Shown piece after piece: positions 1 through 8,965 of a stretch of 64,000 nucleotides of DNA. The notes below the pieces were generated by a model. The model saw nothing but the letters and a program-made list of their open reading frames with translations. It did not search any database and had not been told where the DNA came from. Made by a program: the position numbers and the translations under genes. Source of the DNA: Pseudoxanthomonas sp. z9 (GTDB taxonomy: Bacteria; Pseudomonadota; Gammaproteobacteria; Xanthomonadales; Xanthomonadaceae); the NCBI RefSeq assembly GCF_006542425.1, contig NZ_VFID01000003.1, positions 372,001 through 436,000 of the forward strand. The letters run 5' to 3'. Within the stretch, counting starts at the first letter, position 1; every line of letters begins with the position of its first letter.

Positions 1-531
1 TGCCCCAACGCACTACCTCATAGATGTGCATACGCGTTCCATCGGGCATAGAAGAAGTCGATCACGTCCACCCCCACGATCTTCCAGATACCACATCGAC
101 GGCTTCTTCCGGTACGCGTTCGACCGTAAGAAACCTATCGGCTTGCATGCCTGTGCCGGAGCCTCAACCGCAAGTAGACATCAAACCATTGACTTAACAA
201 ATAAATACATGATTTTACAGTGGCATTGACTCACAATCTGACACGCTTTTGCGAAGTCGTCCCCAGTCGTGGAGGCGCTGCAATGGGGATTGGGTGCTGG
301 GGAGAGCTTGCCTCGGTGGCGGGCGTCCTCTCACTCAGGACTGCTGGCCCCAGCCGGCCTTGTGGCACCACGGCTTTCTGGGGCGCCACCGCTGGAGAGG
401 ACGAGTGCGGGGCATACTGATTCGCCTGGCGGTTACCTGCCGTCCCGGACCAGTTCGGCCAAGCAGTATTCGCGTACACATTCAGGCGAGCGGTTTTGCA
501 ATGACGGACTTCTGCTGCATGACTTCATTTG
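1..531. other. Stretch without a supported gene
   Basis: I find no reading frame here with a recognisable domain, a ribosome binding site and a sensible start. Several short frames exist on both strands but they are arginine- and proline-rich in the way chance frames in GC-rich DNA are. Bases 181-240 are locally AT-rich. The stretch lies downstream of the minus-strand lipoprotein gene and may hold the decayed edge of the accessory block or old RHS tail fragments. Confidence 0.4.
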
Positions 532-957
532 CTAAGGAATCACCAATTTGATTGCTGATGGTCCCGATATTTCGATAGCCACATCACGGCAAGCGCCAAG
601 CCGGATTATGGTTCCACCTTCCGACGCATCGCTAACAATGGTTCCCGTCACTTCGACCATACGACCATCCAAGTCACGCTTACGGCCATCTAACGAGTCG
701 TAATTGATCAGCGAGACGCAACGCAACGTCTCCCAGTTCTCGCCATCACTCATTGTCGCCCATAGGTTCTTATCCTCATGACGCAAAGTTATCCATGCTC
801 GGAATGTCACTTCCTTTCCTTCAAACTGCTTCGGGTTTGCGGCGACATCAAGAAATCTTTGATCAGCTGAAAGTTCCGTTTTCAATTTATGCGATGAGCA
901 GGCAGCAAGTCCAAATGAACAGATAAAAGTAACAATTAGAACCCACTTGCTAGTCAT
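532..957 (-). CDS. Small lipoprotein, candidate immunity protein of the RHS system
   Basis: A 141-residue protein with a lipoprotein signal: a short basic start, a hydrophobic stretch and the lipobox LAAC, so the mature protein would begin at Cys20. The mature part has a pattern seen in OB-fold-like envelope lipoproteins (a section beginning ANPKQFEGKEV, then alternating beta-rich segments such as MVEVTGTIV). Its ATG overlaps the TGA of the RHS gene by four bases, so it is translationally coupled to it. Base composition is visibly less GC-rich than the housekeeping genes in the window. An immunity or accessory role for the RHS C-terminal tail is inferred from position only; I recognise no named family. 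Alternatively it is an unrelated envelope lipoprotein carried on the same cassette. Confidence 0.7.
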   Translation of the reverse strand: MTSKWVLIVTFICSFGLAACSSHKLKTELSADQRFLDVAANPKQFEGKEVTFRAWITLRHEDKNLWATMSDGENWETLRCVSLINYDSLDGRKRDLDGRMVEVTGTIVSDASEGGTIIRLGACRDVAIEISGPSAIKLVIP

Positions 958-3900
958 TGGGTGGTCTCCGGATTCATGAATTCTGGCTGAAGCTGCTGCC
1001 TATCCAAGCTCTTCTGAAGCTCTTTCGCCTCGCGCTGAGTCATCCTTCCATCAAGCATTCGGAACTGAAGGCGACCACCAACGATCTCCGTGACCCCGAC
1101 ACGTCCCTCACTGACAACGCCATTGGGGAGGCCATGCTTAAGGGGCGCAGCATCCGCAGGACTAATGACGCCATCGGTCCGTCCATTAATATGTCCGTGA
1201 ATGATTGCTTCGGCTCCCTTGGGAATAGGGGCCGTCGCAGAATCCGTTCGCGTCGTCCTGGCCGTCGTCGCATCCGAAGCCAACGTTACTTTATGACCGC
1301 CGCCTTCGGCCGGCGTCACGAAACCAATTTTTTCCTTTTGGCTGCCACTTGGTACGGCTACCACACTCTTCTGATTAACCATCGCCTTAGCAACAGAATC
1401 TGAGGCTTGTGTCGTTTGACCTGTCGATCTACTTTCAACATAGGTGTCGGACTGGATACACGCAGTTTTGGTCGAACCAGGACACGCACTGCGCCCATCC
1501 GGATCTGTAAACTTGTAAGGATTGTTATTGGCATACCAATACCGATTGAAATTGGCGCCAGGCATTGAGTACGCCGTCACCGGGTCCACCGACAGGAACC
1601 GCCCGATGAGCGGGTCGTAATACCGCTGCTGCATGTAGGTCAGCCCAGTGGCCGCATCCTGCACATGCCCGGTGTAGCCCGGTCCGTCCGTCAACGCCCG
1701 GTTGGTCAGTCGCCCATAAGGCTCGTACTCGCTGGTCTCAACGATGGCCTTGGCCGCATCCGTCACCGCGATGGGTGTCCCCAGCGCGTCGGTGTGCTGG
1801 AACCGGCTCACCACGGCACCGGTGGCGGTGTTCTTCTCGCGGGTGGCCAACAGGCTTCCGTTCAGCGAAATGTAGTAGGTCTGCCTGCTCTGCCGTACGT
1901 CGCTGGCATACATCAACTGTCCGGCCTGGTTGTACAAGCTGTACTTGCTGCCGGCCGCCGTGACGTCCCGTACGCGCCGACCGTGGCCGTCATAGACATA
2001 ACTGACCAGGTTGTCAGCCGTGCGCAGGCGGTTGCCGAGGTCGAAGGTATAGCCCTGCCCGTTCTTGTTGCTCAGGTTGCCCTGCGGGTCGTACTGCAGG
2101 CCCACCACCGTGGCGCCGCCCACCGTGTTGGTCACACTGGTCAGCAGATTTCTGCCGTCGTAATGGTAGGTGTGGTCGCGGGCGTGGCTGCCGGCCGTGA
2201 CCTTCAACGAAGTCAGGTTGTCCAGCACGTTGTAACTGTAGTTGGCCGTACCGAAACTGACGCCGGTGGTCTGGACCAGTTGGTCCAGACCGTTGTAAAT
2301 CATGGAACGGCTCTGGCGCGCCCCGGTCGTGTAGTCGGTGATGCCGGTGACATTGGCATGCTTGTCGTAGGCATAGCCCAGGTCCAGCACGCCGTTGCTG
2401 TCGGTGCTGCGCGCCGGCAGCTGCCGGGCGTTCTGGGTCATCGTGTGGACGATGCCGTTGCCGTAGCTGAACTGCTTCATGCCCCCGTTGGGATGGTATT
2501 GAATGCCGCTGGCGTAGACGTTGCCGGCATGGTCAATGACCGAAGTCGGTTGGCCTAACGCATTGGGTGCGTAGTTCACCAACGACACCGCATCGGGATA
2601 GCTTTGCCAGCTCAGGTGCCCCAGCGTGTTGTAGCCGTAGCCCAGCGGCCAGTTCACGCTCCCCCAGGTCATCCGTTCCAGCGTCAACAGGCGCCGACGG
2701 TTGTAGGTGTAGCTGGTGGTCACCACGTTGGTGCCGTCGTTGTCCACCGCCGTGCTGGCCAGTTGGCCGTCGGGGGTATAGGTGTTGGTCGTGTTGCCGC
2801 GTCCGTCCGGGAACACCAGCGTCTTGACCCGGTTGCGGGCGTCGTAGGTCCGTGACGCCTTGCGCAGCACCACGGGACCACTGGTGCCGTTGGCCTCGCA
2901 GGCTGTGGTCGCCGGCAGGCCCGCCGCGCTCCAGGCCAGGTTCCCGGCCCCGTCATAGCCCATCAAGGTGGCGCCGGTCTCCGGTTCCACCGAACGGCAC
3001 AGCTCCTGGTTGGCGTTGTAGGCATAGCTACGGGTCACCGCCAGCGTCCCGGCCGCGTTGCGCTTGCGGATGGACAGCGGCTTGCCGAACACGTCCCGGG
3101 TGATGTCGATGCCCACCCGCTCGGCCAGGTTCTGGCCCTGGTCGATGAGCACCGGGGTGTCGTAACTGGGCTGGTCAAAGGCCTGGTGCCGGGTCACCGT
3201 CACCACGCCGCGGGGACTGACCGTGCGCACATACGCGCTGGTCGCATCGCCGAGGTACTGGGTGGTGGTGATCAGCAGCCCCTGCTCGCTGTCCTGGCTC
3301 ACCGCCGTCACCCGGCCCAGGGCGTCGTAGTCGGTCCAGGTGCCGGTGGTGCCTCCGGTCAGGGCGTTGACCGGGTAGGCGGCAAACGTCACCCGCCCTT
3401 CGGCGTCATAGGCCCAGGCGCGCGTCTGGATGGTGGCGTTCGTGTTGGCGCCGTCGTAGTAGTGTTCCAGTACCGGCCGCCACAGGGCGTCATAGAACGT
3501 GTTGCGGCGATGGTTGCCGGTATGGTTGCGGCGCAGCCAATGGCCGGTCGGCAGGCCGTGTTCGGCGACGTTGCGGTATTCCCACGTGTACGTCGTCGCC
3601 GTCCACGTGCTGCCATCACAAGTGTTGGCCGCCGTCTCGGACGGGTACGTTGTACTGGCCAACCGCCCCATCGTGTCGTACGTGTAGCAGGTCTTGTAGC
3701 CGTTCTCGTCGGTGACCGAGTCAATCCAGCCGTTATTGTTGACCACCGCCGACTGGGTGCTGTTGTCGGCATAGGTGATGGACTGCGGGATGCCCCGCTT
3801 CCAGTTGGCAAACGTGGTCGTGTTGTTGTTGCCATCCTTGAGCCACCTCAACGTCCCCAACTGGCCGCTGGCCACCGTGGAAGTACTGTTGTAGGTCAGG

Positions 3901-4181
3901 GTCTGCTGCAGCTTGCCATAGGCCTTCACCGTCACCGGCATGGCGAATGCATCGTAGGTCGTCTCCGACACGACAATACCGGTCGGCGCCCAACTCGGTG
4001 TGCACTCGGCCGGCGCCACGCAGGTCACCTTGGCCGTCTGCCCCAATACCCACAACGTCGGGTTGTCGTGGTACGTGATGGTCTCCGTCCGGCTCCAGCT
4101 CTGAGCTTGCACCGCCAGCGGCAACGCCAGCAACATTCCCAATATCGTCCGCTTCATCCCCTGCTTCCCTGTTCGCTTCAT
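954..4181 (-). CDS. RHS/YD-repeat protein with JAMM-like C-terminal tail
   Basis: About 1075 residues. It begins with a signal peptide (MKRTILGMLLALPLAVQAQS) and is followed by many YD repeats (GYDGAGNLAW, YDPQGNLSNKNG, YNALW-type motifs). The RHS-associated core near the C-terminus contains YYDPLIGRFLSVDPV, and the conserved boundary reads DPDGR. The 178-residue tail after DPDGR is the variable part that in RHS proteins is the toxic or specialised domain. It carries HGH, nine residues, then S-P-A-D, which resembles the HxH...SxxD metal site of JAMM/JAB peptidases and DUF4329-like tails. The start at 4181 has GGGGA about seven bases upstream; an upstream start at 4244 is open but would bury the signal peptide. 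The gene follows the partner frame at 4250. The nature of the tail is an inference from one motif. Confidence 0.85.
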   Translation of the reverse strand: MKRTGKQGMKRTILGMLLALPLAVQAQSWSRTETITYHDNPTLWVLGQTAKVTCVAPAECTPSWAPTGIVVSETTYDAFAMPVTVKAYGKLQQTLTYNSTSTVASGQLGTLRWLKDGNNNTTTFANWKRGIPQSITYADNSTQSAVVNNNGWIDSVTDENGYKTCYTYDTMGRLASTTYPSETAANTCDGSTWTATTYTWEYRNVAEHGLPTGHWLRRNHTGNHRRNTFYDALWRPVLEHYYDGANTNATIQTRAWAYDAEGRVTFAAYPVNALTGGTTGTWTDYDALGRVTAVSQDSEQGLLITTTQYLGDATSAYVRTVSPRGVVTVTRHQAFDQPSYDTPVLIDQGQNLAERVGIDITRDVFGKPLSIRKRNAAGTLAVTRSYAYNANQELCRSVEPETGATLMGYDGAGNLAWSAAGLPATTACEANGTSGPVVLRKASRTYDARNRVKTLVFPDGRGNTTNTYTPDGQLASTAVDNDGTNVVTTSYTYNRRRLLTLERMTWGSVNWPLGYGYNTLGHLSWQSYPDAVSLVNYAPNALGQPTSVIDHAGNVYASGIQYHPNGGMKQFSYGNGIVHTMTQNARQLPARSTDSNGVLDLGYAYDKHANVTGITDYTTGARQSRSMIYNGLDQLVQTTGVSFGTANYSYNVLDNLTSLKVTAGSHARDHTYHYDGRNLLTSVTNTVGGATVVGLQYDPQGNLSNKNGQGYTFDLGNRLRTADNLVSYVYDGHGRRVRDVTAAGSKYSLYNQAGQLMYASDVRQSRQTYYISLNGSLLATREKNTATGAVVSRFQHTDALGTPIAVTDAAKAIVETSEYEPYGRLTNRALTDGPGYTGHVQDAATGLTYMQQRYYDPLIGRFLSVDPVTAYSMPGANFNRYWYANNNPYKFTDPDGRSACPGSTKTACIQSDTYVESRSTGQTTQASDSVAKAMVNQKSVVAVPSGSQKEKIGFVTPAEGGGHKVTLASDATTARTTRTDSATAPIPKGAEAIIHGHINGRTDGVISPADAAPLKHGLPNGVVSEGRVGVTEIVGGRLQFRMLDGRMTQREAKELQKSLDRQQLQPEFMNPETTQ

Positions 4182-4249
4182 GCGTATATCCCCAAATGGC
4201 GTCTGGCCATCGCTAGGCCGGCTTAACACCCCACGGGCTCCCAATCGCC

Positions 4250-6070
4250 CTACGGCGCAGGTGCGCTGCTTTTAGTAATGCTGATAGGCCTTACAAAACC
4301 ATCAAATGCATTTACAGCGCTCAAGAACACGACGCCATCCTGCGTAATCGCTGTTCGCGTGACAGGCGCATTCCTCTTGGGTAACTGATTCTCGAGTGTC
4401 TCGTTCAAGCCCTCGGGAATGACGAAGTACTCAGGGAATGGCTGCCCGCTCAAGTTATCAAGATACTGATAATCGACCCGAGACAGCAGTGCTGACTGAG
4501 AAGATATTGTTTTCGTAATGAGCCTCCCATCGTTCACTTTGAAATCGTTGCCGAACACGTACCTCTCCACCCTCCCCGCACTATCCGAAACGGTTGTCGT
4601 GGACGTCCCAGGGCAGCCAGATGCGCATTGGTTCTCGTAACTCCAGCTCGGAGAATAGGAAATAGACCAAGTTCGCGACGGAATGCCCGGACCCGAAACG
4701 GCCTTAGAGACCAGACTACTCAATGGATACGCCTTGGGGCGTCCACTAAGAACCCAACCGGCGCTATCCCCCCAGCCGCACACCCCAGAGGTAACGTTGT
4801 TCTTTCCGTGAACAAGCGCCCTAAATTTGAATACGCCAGATGCACCAGATGGGTGCTTGATTTTTAACTCGCCTTCCTTTGCGGGATCACTAGGTGAGGC
4901 CGAGGTCATGGTGCCAGGGTTAAAGGTGCAGTCATTTCCATCAATGGCAAATTTGACTGCATCCGACGAGTACCCAATCATGTCATTCTTGTATTCGTAC
5001 GCCCAACTAGAGCCGTCTGGAAGTTGTACGCCCGACAATATTCGGGCACCCGGACTGGTGTCGTAAGGATGCGGAACGTAAGAATAGGTCCACGTCCTCC
5101 CCGCCGCGCTGACAGTTGACAATTTTCCATATCCGTCATACTGAAAGCCAATGGAAGCACCATCAGAACTGGTAATGGAGGTAATCCTCGTTGGATTTTG
5201 TGCGTCGTAGTTGTACTCAACCCAGTTGCCGAACTTATCGACGGCTTTAGTGGCAAATATCATTACCTTTGTTCGGTACACAGTCTCAGACCGCTGAGGT
5301 TCAGTCATGTTGAATAGAAATAGCCTCTTTTGCTCTTGAGTTGCCATCCAATCAAAGAAGTACTTCGTTCCATCCGGCAAAGTGGCTGAAAATCCTTCTC
5401 CCACCGCATTTTTTAATGCTCCGAGACAAGAAATCATCCAATTCGATTTGGTGGTGTATTTATAGGCAGCACCGTCCGCAGGCACAACCGTGGCCGCCGC
5501 CAAACGATCAACGGCTTCCTCACCCTTGCGTGGAATGTTGATTGAAACACCATTCCAGAAATTGAAAGTCCAGATGTAGTATGGTCCGTTGTGTGGCCAC
5601 ATCGATATAGGAAGAGGCGAGAGCTTTCCGCTTGAGCAGCGAGGAGAGCTACCAGTCACAAAGTAGCTGCCTGTCTGATAGATTCCGGAAATTACCGGCA
5701 GATCTGGAACCCAGTACTTTCCTAACAAATCCTTGGTTTGGTCAACGCTACCACGTAGCGAGTTGCCCTCGGGAGACCTTGCTGGCCTTATTTTTCTGCC
5801 GAAGCCGACAGGAATTATTGAGTTTGTTTTCAACTCAACGTCGGAAACGCTGAATTCAACACCGCCATCGATATAGCTAACCGTGTCTCCAAACAAATCG
5901 CTAGACAAAGCAGAAATATTCGTAGCTTCGTCAACAGTCTCTTGATACTCGTACTGATACGTCCTGAGTTGGGCGAGAGCGGGATGTGCCCACAATGCAA
6001 GAGTAGTCAATAAGGCGGACGTTCTGGCGACACCCCGCCAGGATGCAGGTAGCGATTCAACCTTCCCCAT
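4250..6070 (-). CDS. RHS-partner exported protein (N-terminal half of a split RHS/wall-associated system)
   Basis: About 606 residues from the start chosen here, which opens a signal peptide (hydrophobic LLTTLALWAHPALAQ) and has AGG six bases upstream; the frame is open up to a GTG at 6190. The C-terminal half has YD-like repeats (FGNWVEYNYD, ISFQYDGYGK-like and TWTYSYVPHP segments) typical of proteins encoded directly ahead of RHS-core genes in xanthomonads and lysobacters. It ends about 70 bases before the preferred RHS start, and only 5 bases before the longest RHS frame, so the two are almost certainly one operon. It lacks an RHS core of its own. It probably forms or delivers part of the RHS shell. 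Codon use is less GC-rich than the chromosome around 9-64 kb, which fits acquisition by transfer. The precise function is unknown. Confidence 0.8.
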   Translation of the reverse strand: MGKVESLPASWRGVARTSALLTTLALWAHPALAQLRTYQYEYQETVDEATNISALSSDLFGDTVSYIDGGVEFSVSDVELKTNSIIPVGFGRKIRPARSPEGNSLRGSVDQTKDLLGKYWVPDLPVISGIYQTGSYFVTGSSPRCSSGKLSPLPISMWPHNGPYYIWTFNFWNGVSINIPRKGEEAVDRLAAATVVPADGAAYKYTTKSNWMISCLGALKNAVGEGFSATLPDGTKYFFDWMATQEQKRLFLFNMTEPQRSETVYRTKVMIFATKAVDKFGNWVEYNYDAQNPTRITSITSSDGASIGFQYDGYGKLSTVSAAGRTWTYSYVPHPYDTSPGARILSGVQLPDGSSWAYEYKNDMIGYSSDAVKFAIDGNDCTFNPGTMTSASPSDPAKEGELKIKHPSGASGVFKFRALVHGKNNVTSGVCGWGDSAGWVLSGRPKAYPLSSLVSKAVSGPGIPSRTWSISYSPSWSYENQCASGCPGTSTTTVSDSAGRVERYVFGNDFKVNDGRLITKTISSQSALLSRVDYQYLDNLSGQPFPEYFVIPEGLNETLENQLPKRNAPVTRTAITQDGVVFLSAVNAFDGFVRPISITKSSAPAP

Positions 6071-6190
6071 TTGGCGCCTGTTTACGGCCCTGTAAACTCC
6101 ATCGAGCCCACGCCTCTCCATCACACTGATCCACTCTCTTATTTTCACGCGCGCCTCCGTTAGGTCCTGTAATAACGACACCCGGCTCAC

Positions 6191-6716
6191 TTCCTAGTGC
6201 CACGCGCATGGCTTTGAGATCTCGTGAACCTCCGAGCTTCTTCTCGTTGGTGAGGCGCGAAGTAGCGGGCGGCCTTCAAACGAAGGCCAGCCCACTCCAG
6301 AATGCACGACGATCCACCGCACCCCCATGCGAAATGCCGATTATCAATACCGCTTACCGGATAGGTCCGTCAATACCTATTGGGTCACATTTCAAATCCA
6401 AGAGATAGAAGCAGGTGATTGGCGGTCGTTACCTCGAAGCCCTTATTGGCCTGCCCCAATATCTACGCAAGCTCTATCATCCTTGGCCAAACGCACCGGC
6501 AATAGGAGGAATGTCGGGTACTGCCCTGTCGTTGCCGGGCTCCATGCACCAGTAAACGCCATATGCCACGGCAATGCGAGCGCCTAGAGCAATCCTTCGT
6601 TGGGTCCTGAGCTTCATACCCGGACCGTAGCACCCTCCCGTTACCACAGCGTCCGGAGAGGGTTGGCACTACGTATCGACGTGAACTGCGTGCCTATTCA
6701 GCGCGACTTTTAGCCA
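6191..6716. other. Noncoding stretch upstream of the RHS operon
   Basis: No frame with domain features or a plausible start was found between the RHS-partner gene and the frameshifted DUF4236 gene. By position it should contain the promoter of the minus-strand RHS operon. I could not pick out a convincing -35/-10 pair. Confidence 0.35.
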
Positions 6717-7182
6717 TCAACGGTCCAAGTTTTGAGTCCTGGCTTCTTCGATGATTTGAGCGAACGTCTTCTCTGACCGCCGCTCTATAGCGGGCATAGG
6801 ACTCACCGGCTCAGCCCGGAGCGTCGCTATCGGCTGTTTACCCGTCTTTCGGTACTCGATGTAATCGCGCGCCGTAAGGAAGCACCATTGGGCGCATTGC
6901 CAGGCTAAAGTCAGTAAGACGACAAGCACCTTGAAGGCCACTACCGCCAGCACAGCGGCAACAGTGAGAAACGCAGCCACCGCAATAAACACTAGCGCGC
7001 CTTGCCCCCCTCCCCCATCCCTGCCTGTAGCTAAGTCCTGGGATGCCAGTGCGAATACTGAAGCCGCTAGACCCTATAGACCTGTGCTTGCCCCCCCTGA
7101 CGCTTGTGCCGATGCGTGACTTGCTCAGGTTCAGTCCAAGCGCATTGCCAAGGTTGATTCGTCGATAGAACCGGAAGCCCAT
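6717..7182 (-). pseudogene. DUF4236 protein broken by a frameshift in a G tract
   Basis: The first frame starts at 7182 with GGAGG upstream and reads MGFRFYRRINLG...LNLSKSRIG...GIPGLSYRQ, the signature of DUF4236 domains (small N-terminal beta domain with LNLSKS and a G-x-PG-x-SY end). Just after SYRQ the frame runs into unrelated sequence. Reading on in the frame shifted by one base gives a glycine linker and then LVFIAVAAFLTVAAVLAVV, a membrane helix, and a polar tail ending at 6717. Together they form one ordinary DUF4236 membrane protein of about 155 residues. The break lies at the G tract opposite 7005-7016 (runs of six and five C on the plus strand). It could be a real inactivation, a switchable tract or a base-calling error. 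Confidence 0.7.
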
Positions 7183-7290
7183 TTGTGTCCCCTCCCCTCT
7201 CCTAGGGCGGATATTTTCACTCCCTGGACGGGGAAGTCGAATTCAAGAGGAGATTGATGTCTGGCGCCTAGGCTGACCCAGCCAATCCTT

Positions 7291-7319
7291 CAAAAGAAAA
7301 ACCCCGGCTAGGCCGGGGC
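7291..7319 (-). terminator. Rho-independent terminator
   Basis: The minus-strand hairpin has arms CCCCGGC and GCCGGGG with a short loop, followed by TTTTTCTTTT. It sits just downstream of the orphan fragment at 7359-7634 on the same strand. Confidence 0.8.
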
Positions 7320-7358
7320 TTCATTTGCTCAAAGTTCTAAACATCAACCGATAAACAT

Positions 7359-7634
7359 TCACCAAAATTGCCATATCGGCTTTCCTTCATCTTGCGCTTT
7401 CGCTCGCAGAGCGCCGTATATCTCCATCTGCGTCACTAGCTCATCGCGGAATGCTGGCGTTGCAGACCCTCCAATCCTGTTCGCCGTCCCCCAGCGGACC
7501 TGCATCTTTCCGCCCGCGTCGGGACTAAGGCGGTCCGCATTCAGCGTCTGGGCCTCATAGGAGCTATGCGCCGTAAACCTCCCCGCCGGAATTTCTTTGA
7601 TGGGCGGTACGTTTCCTCTGGCTTCCCTGGACAT
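7359..7634 (-). pseudogene. Orphan C-terminal fragment of an unrecognised protein
   Basis: The frame codes for about 91 residues from an internal ATG at 7634 (no ribosome binding site seen) and ends DEGKPIWQFW. The amphipathic composition in the last 60 residues looks protein-like rather than random, and a terminator follows directly. Upstream the frame stays open through the 17-base tRNA-like copy at 7657-7673. This suggests it is the 3' remnant of a longer gene cut off by recombination at that site. I recognise no family. It could also be a small intact gene with a weak start. Confidence 0.4.
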
Positions 7635-7656
7635 CGGCGGATAGTGTTTTGCTGCT

Positions 7657-7673
7657 CGGAGCCGGAATCGAAC
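7657..7673. repeat. Copy of the tRNA-Leu 3' end, candidate attachment site
   Basis: Seventeen bases are identical, in the same orientation, to 7903-7919 inside tRNA-Leu (T-arm plus part of the acceptor arm). No other tRNA part is present here, so it is not a tRNA gene. Displaced tRNA 3' ends are the usual trace of integrase-mediated insertion. The T-arm sequence is common among tRNAs, so the donor could have been another tRNA. Confidence 0.55.
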
Positions 7674-7718
7674 TCCGACTATCGTGCAAATCAATCAAGC
7701 ACATACGCAATGCTTACT

Positions 7719-7859
7719 GGCACACACGGCACAGCAGATACAGGTATGTGCCAGCTTGTGACTGATAGCTGTGCCGGCTTTGGCACACCGGATGCGCATT
7801 TGAATTTTCATCCGATGTTCCATGCATCAGCGGAGGCACATCCGACGCCGTTTGGCACA
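7719..7859. promoter_or_regulatory. Cluster of seven GGCACA/TGTGCC hexamers
   Basis: GGCACA or its complement occurs at 7719, 7728, 7747, 7770, 7782, 7835 and 7854. Two of them form an inverted pair (TGTGCC, six bases, GGCACA at 7770-7787). The cluster lies between the tRNA-Leu gene and its displaced 3' copy, where integrase arm-type or excisionase sites are expected. Such density in about 140 bases is far above chance. Binding by a recombinase is inferred. Confidence 0.5.
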
Positions 7860-7898
7860 GTTTCAGCAGTAAATCTTATTGAGTACAAGGACATAGCG

Positions 7899-7982
7899 TG
7901 CCCGGAGCCGGAATCGAACCGGCATGGCCTCGCGGCCGGCGGATTTTAAGTCCGATGCGTCTACCAATTTCGCCATCCGGGC
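7899..7982 (-). tRNA. tRNA-Leu (anticodon UAA)
   Basis: The minus strand folds as a class II tRNA. The acceptor is GCCCGGA with TCCGGGC, the anticodon loop is CTTAAAA giving anticodon UAA, a long variable arm (GCCGGCCGCGAGGCC region) follows, and the T-arm is GCCGG-TTCGATT-CCGGC. The discriminator A is followed by CGC, so CCA is not encoded, unlike the two tRNAs upstream. It corresponds by position and anticodon to leuZ after glyW and cysT in E. coli, a known integration target. Confidence 0.95.
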
Positions 7983-8046
7983 ATGCGGATAGCCTGCCTG
8001 AGCGGGCGCGCGATGGAAAGTCGTTCGCATGCCGCCCGTCAGGCAC

Positions 8047-8074
8047 AAAAAAAACCGACCGCGTGGTCGGTTTT
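8047..8074 (-). terminator. Hairpin terminator between tRNA-Cys and tRNA-Leu
   Basis: The stem is CCGACC/GGTCGG with a four-base loop. On the minus strand it is followed by eight T residues. It lies immediately after tRNA-Cys, so it either ends that transcript or is an intergenic processing hairpin. Confidence 0.7.
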
Positions 8075-8080
8075 CTTGAA

Positions 8081-8154
8081 TGGAGGCCTGGGTCGGAATT
8101 GAACCGGCGTACGCGGATTTGCAGTCCGCTGCATAACCACTCTGCCACCAGGCC
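8081..8154 (-). tRNA. tRNA-Cys (anticodon GCA)
   Basis: The acceptor stem is GGCCTGG/CCAGGCC, the anticodon loop CTGCAAA gives GCA, the T-arm contains GGTTCAATTCC, and CCA is encoded at the 3' end. It lies between tRNA-Gly and tRNA-Leu, each pair separated by a hairpin. Confidence 0.96.
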
Positions 8155-8208
8155 GATGGCGATTGCGCGAGACTGGCGCAATCACGGCGCCATTTCAAGC
8201 GCCTTACA

Positions 8209-8236
8209 AAATAAAACCCCGCGAACGGGGTTTTGT
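8209..8236 (-). terminator. Hairpin terminator after tRNA-Gly
   Basis: The stem is CCCCG/CGGGG with a four-base loop, A-rich and T-rich on its two sides, followed on the minus strand by TTTTATTTTG. It is placed nine bases after tRNA-Gly. Confidence 0.7.
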
Positions 8237-8244
8237 CCTGAATA

Positions 8245-8958
<714 letters not shown>

Positions 8959-8965
8959 TGCATTC

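Noticed and set aside
3186..4226. Plus-strand frame inside the RHS gene
   Set aside because: Repetitive Arg/Val/Gly translation created by YD repeats on the other strand.
7005..7016. Programmed ribosomal frameshift in the DUF4236 gene
   Set aside because: No slippery heptamer with a following pseudoknot is evident; an indel in a G run is simpler.
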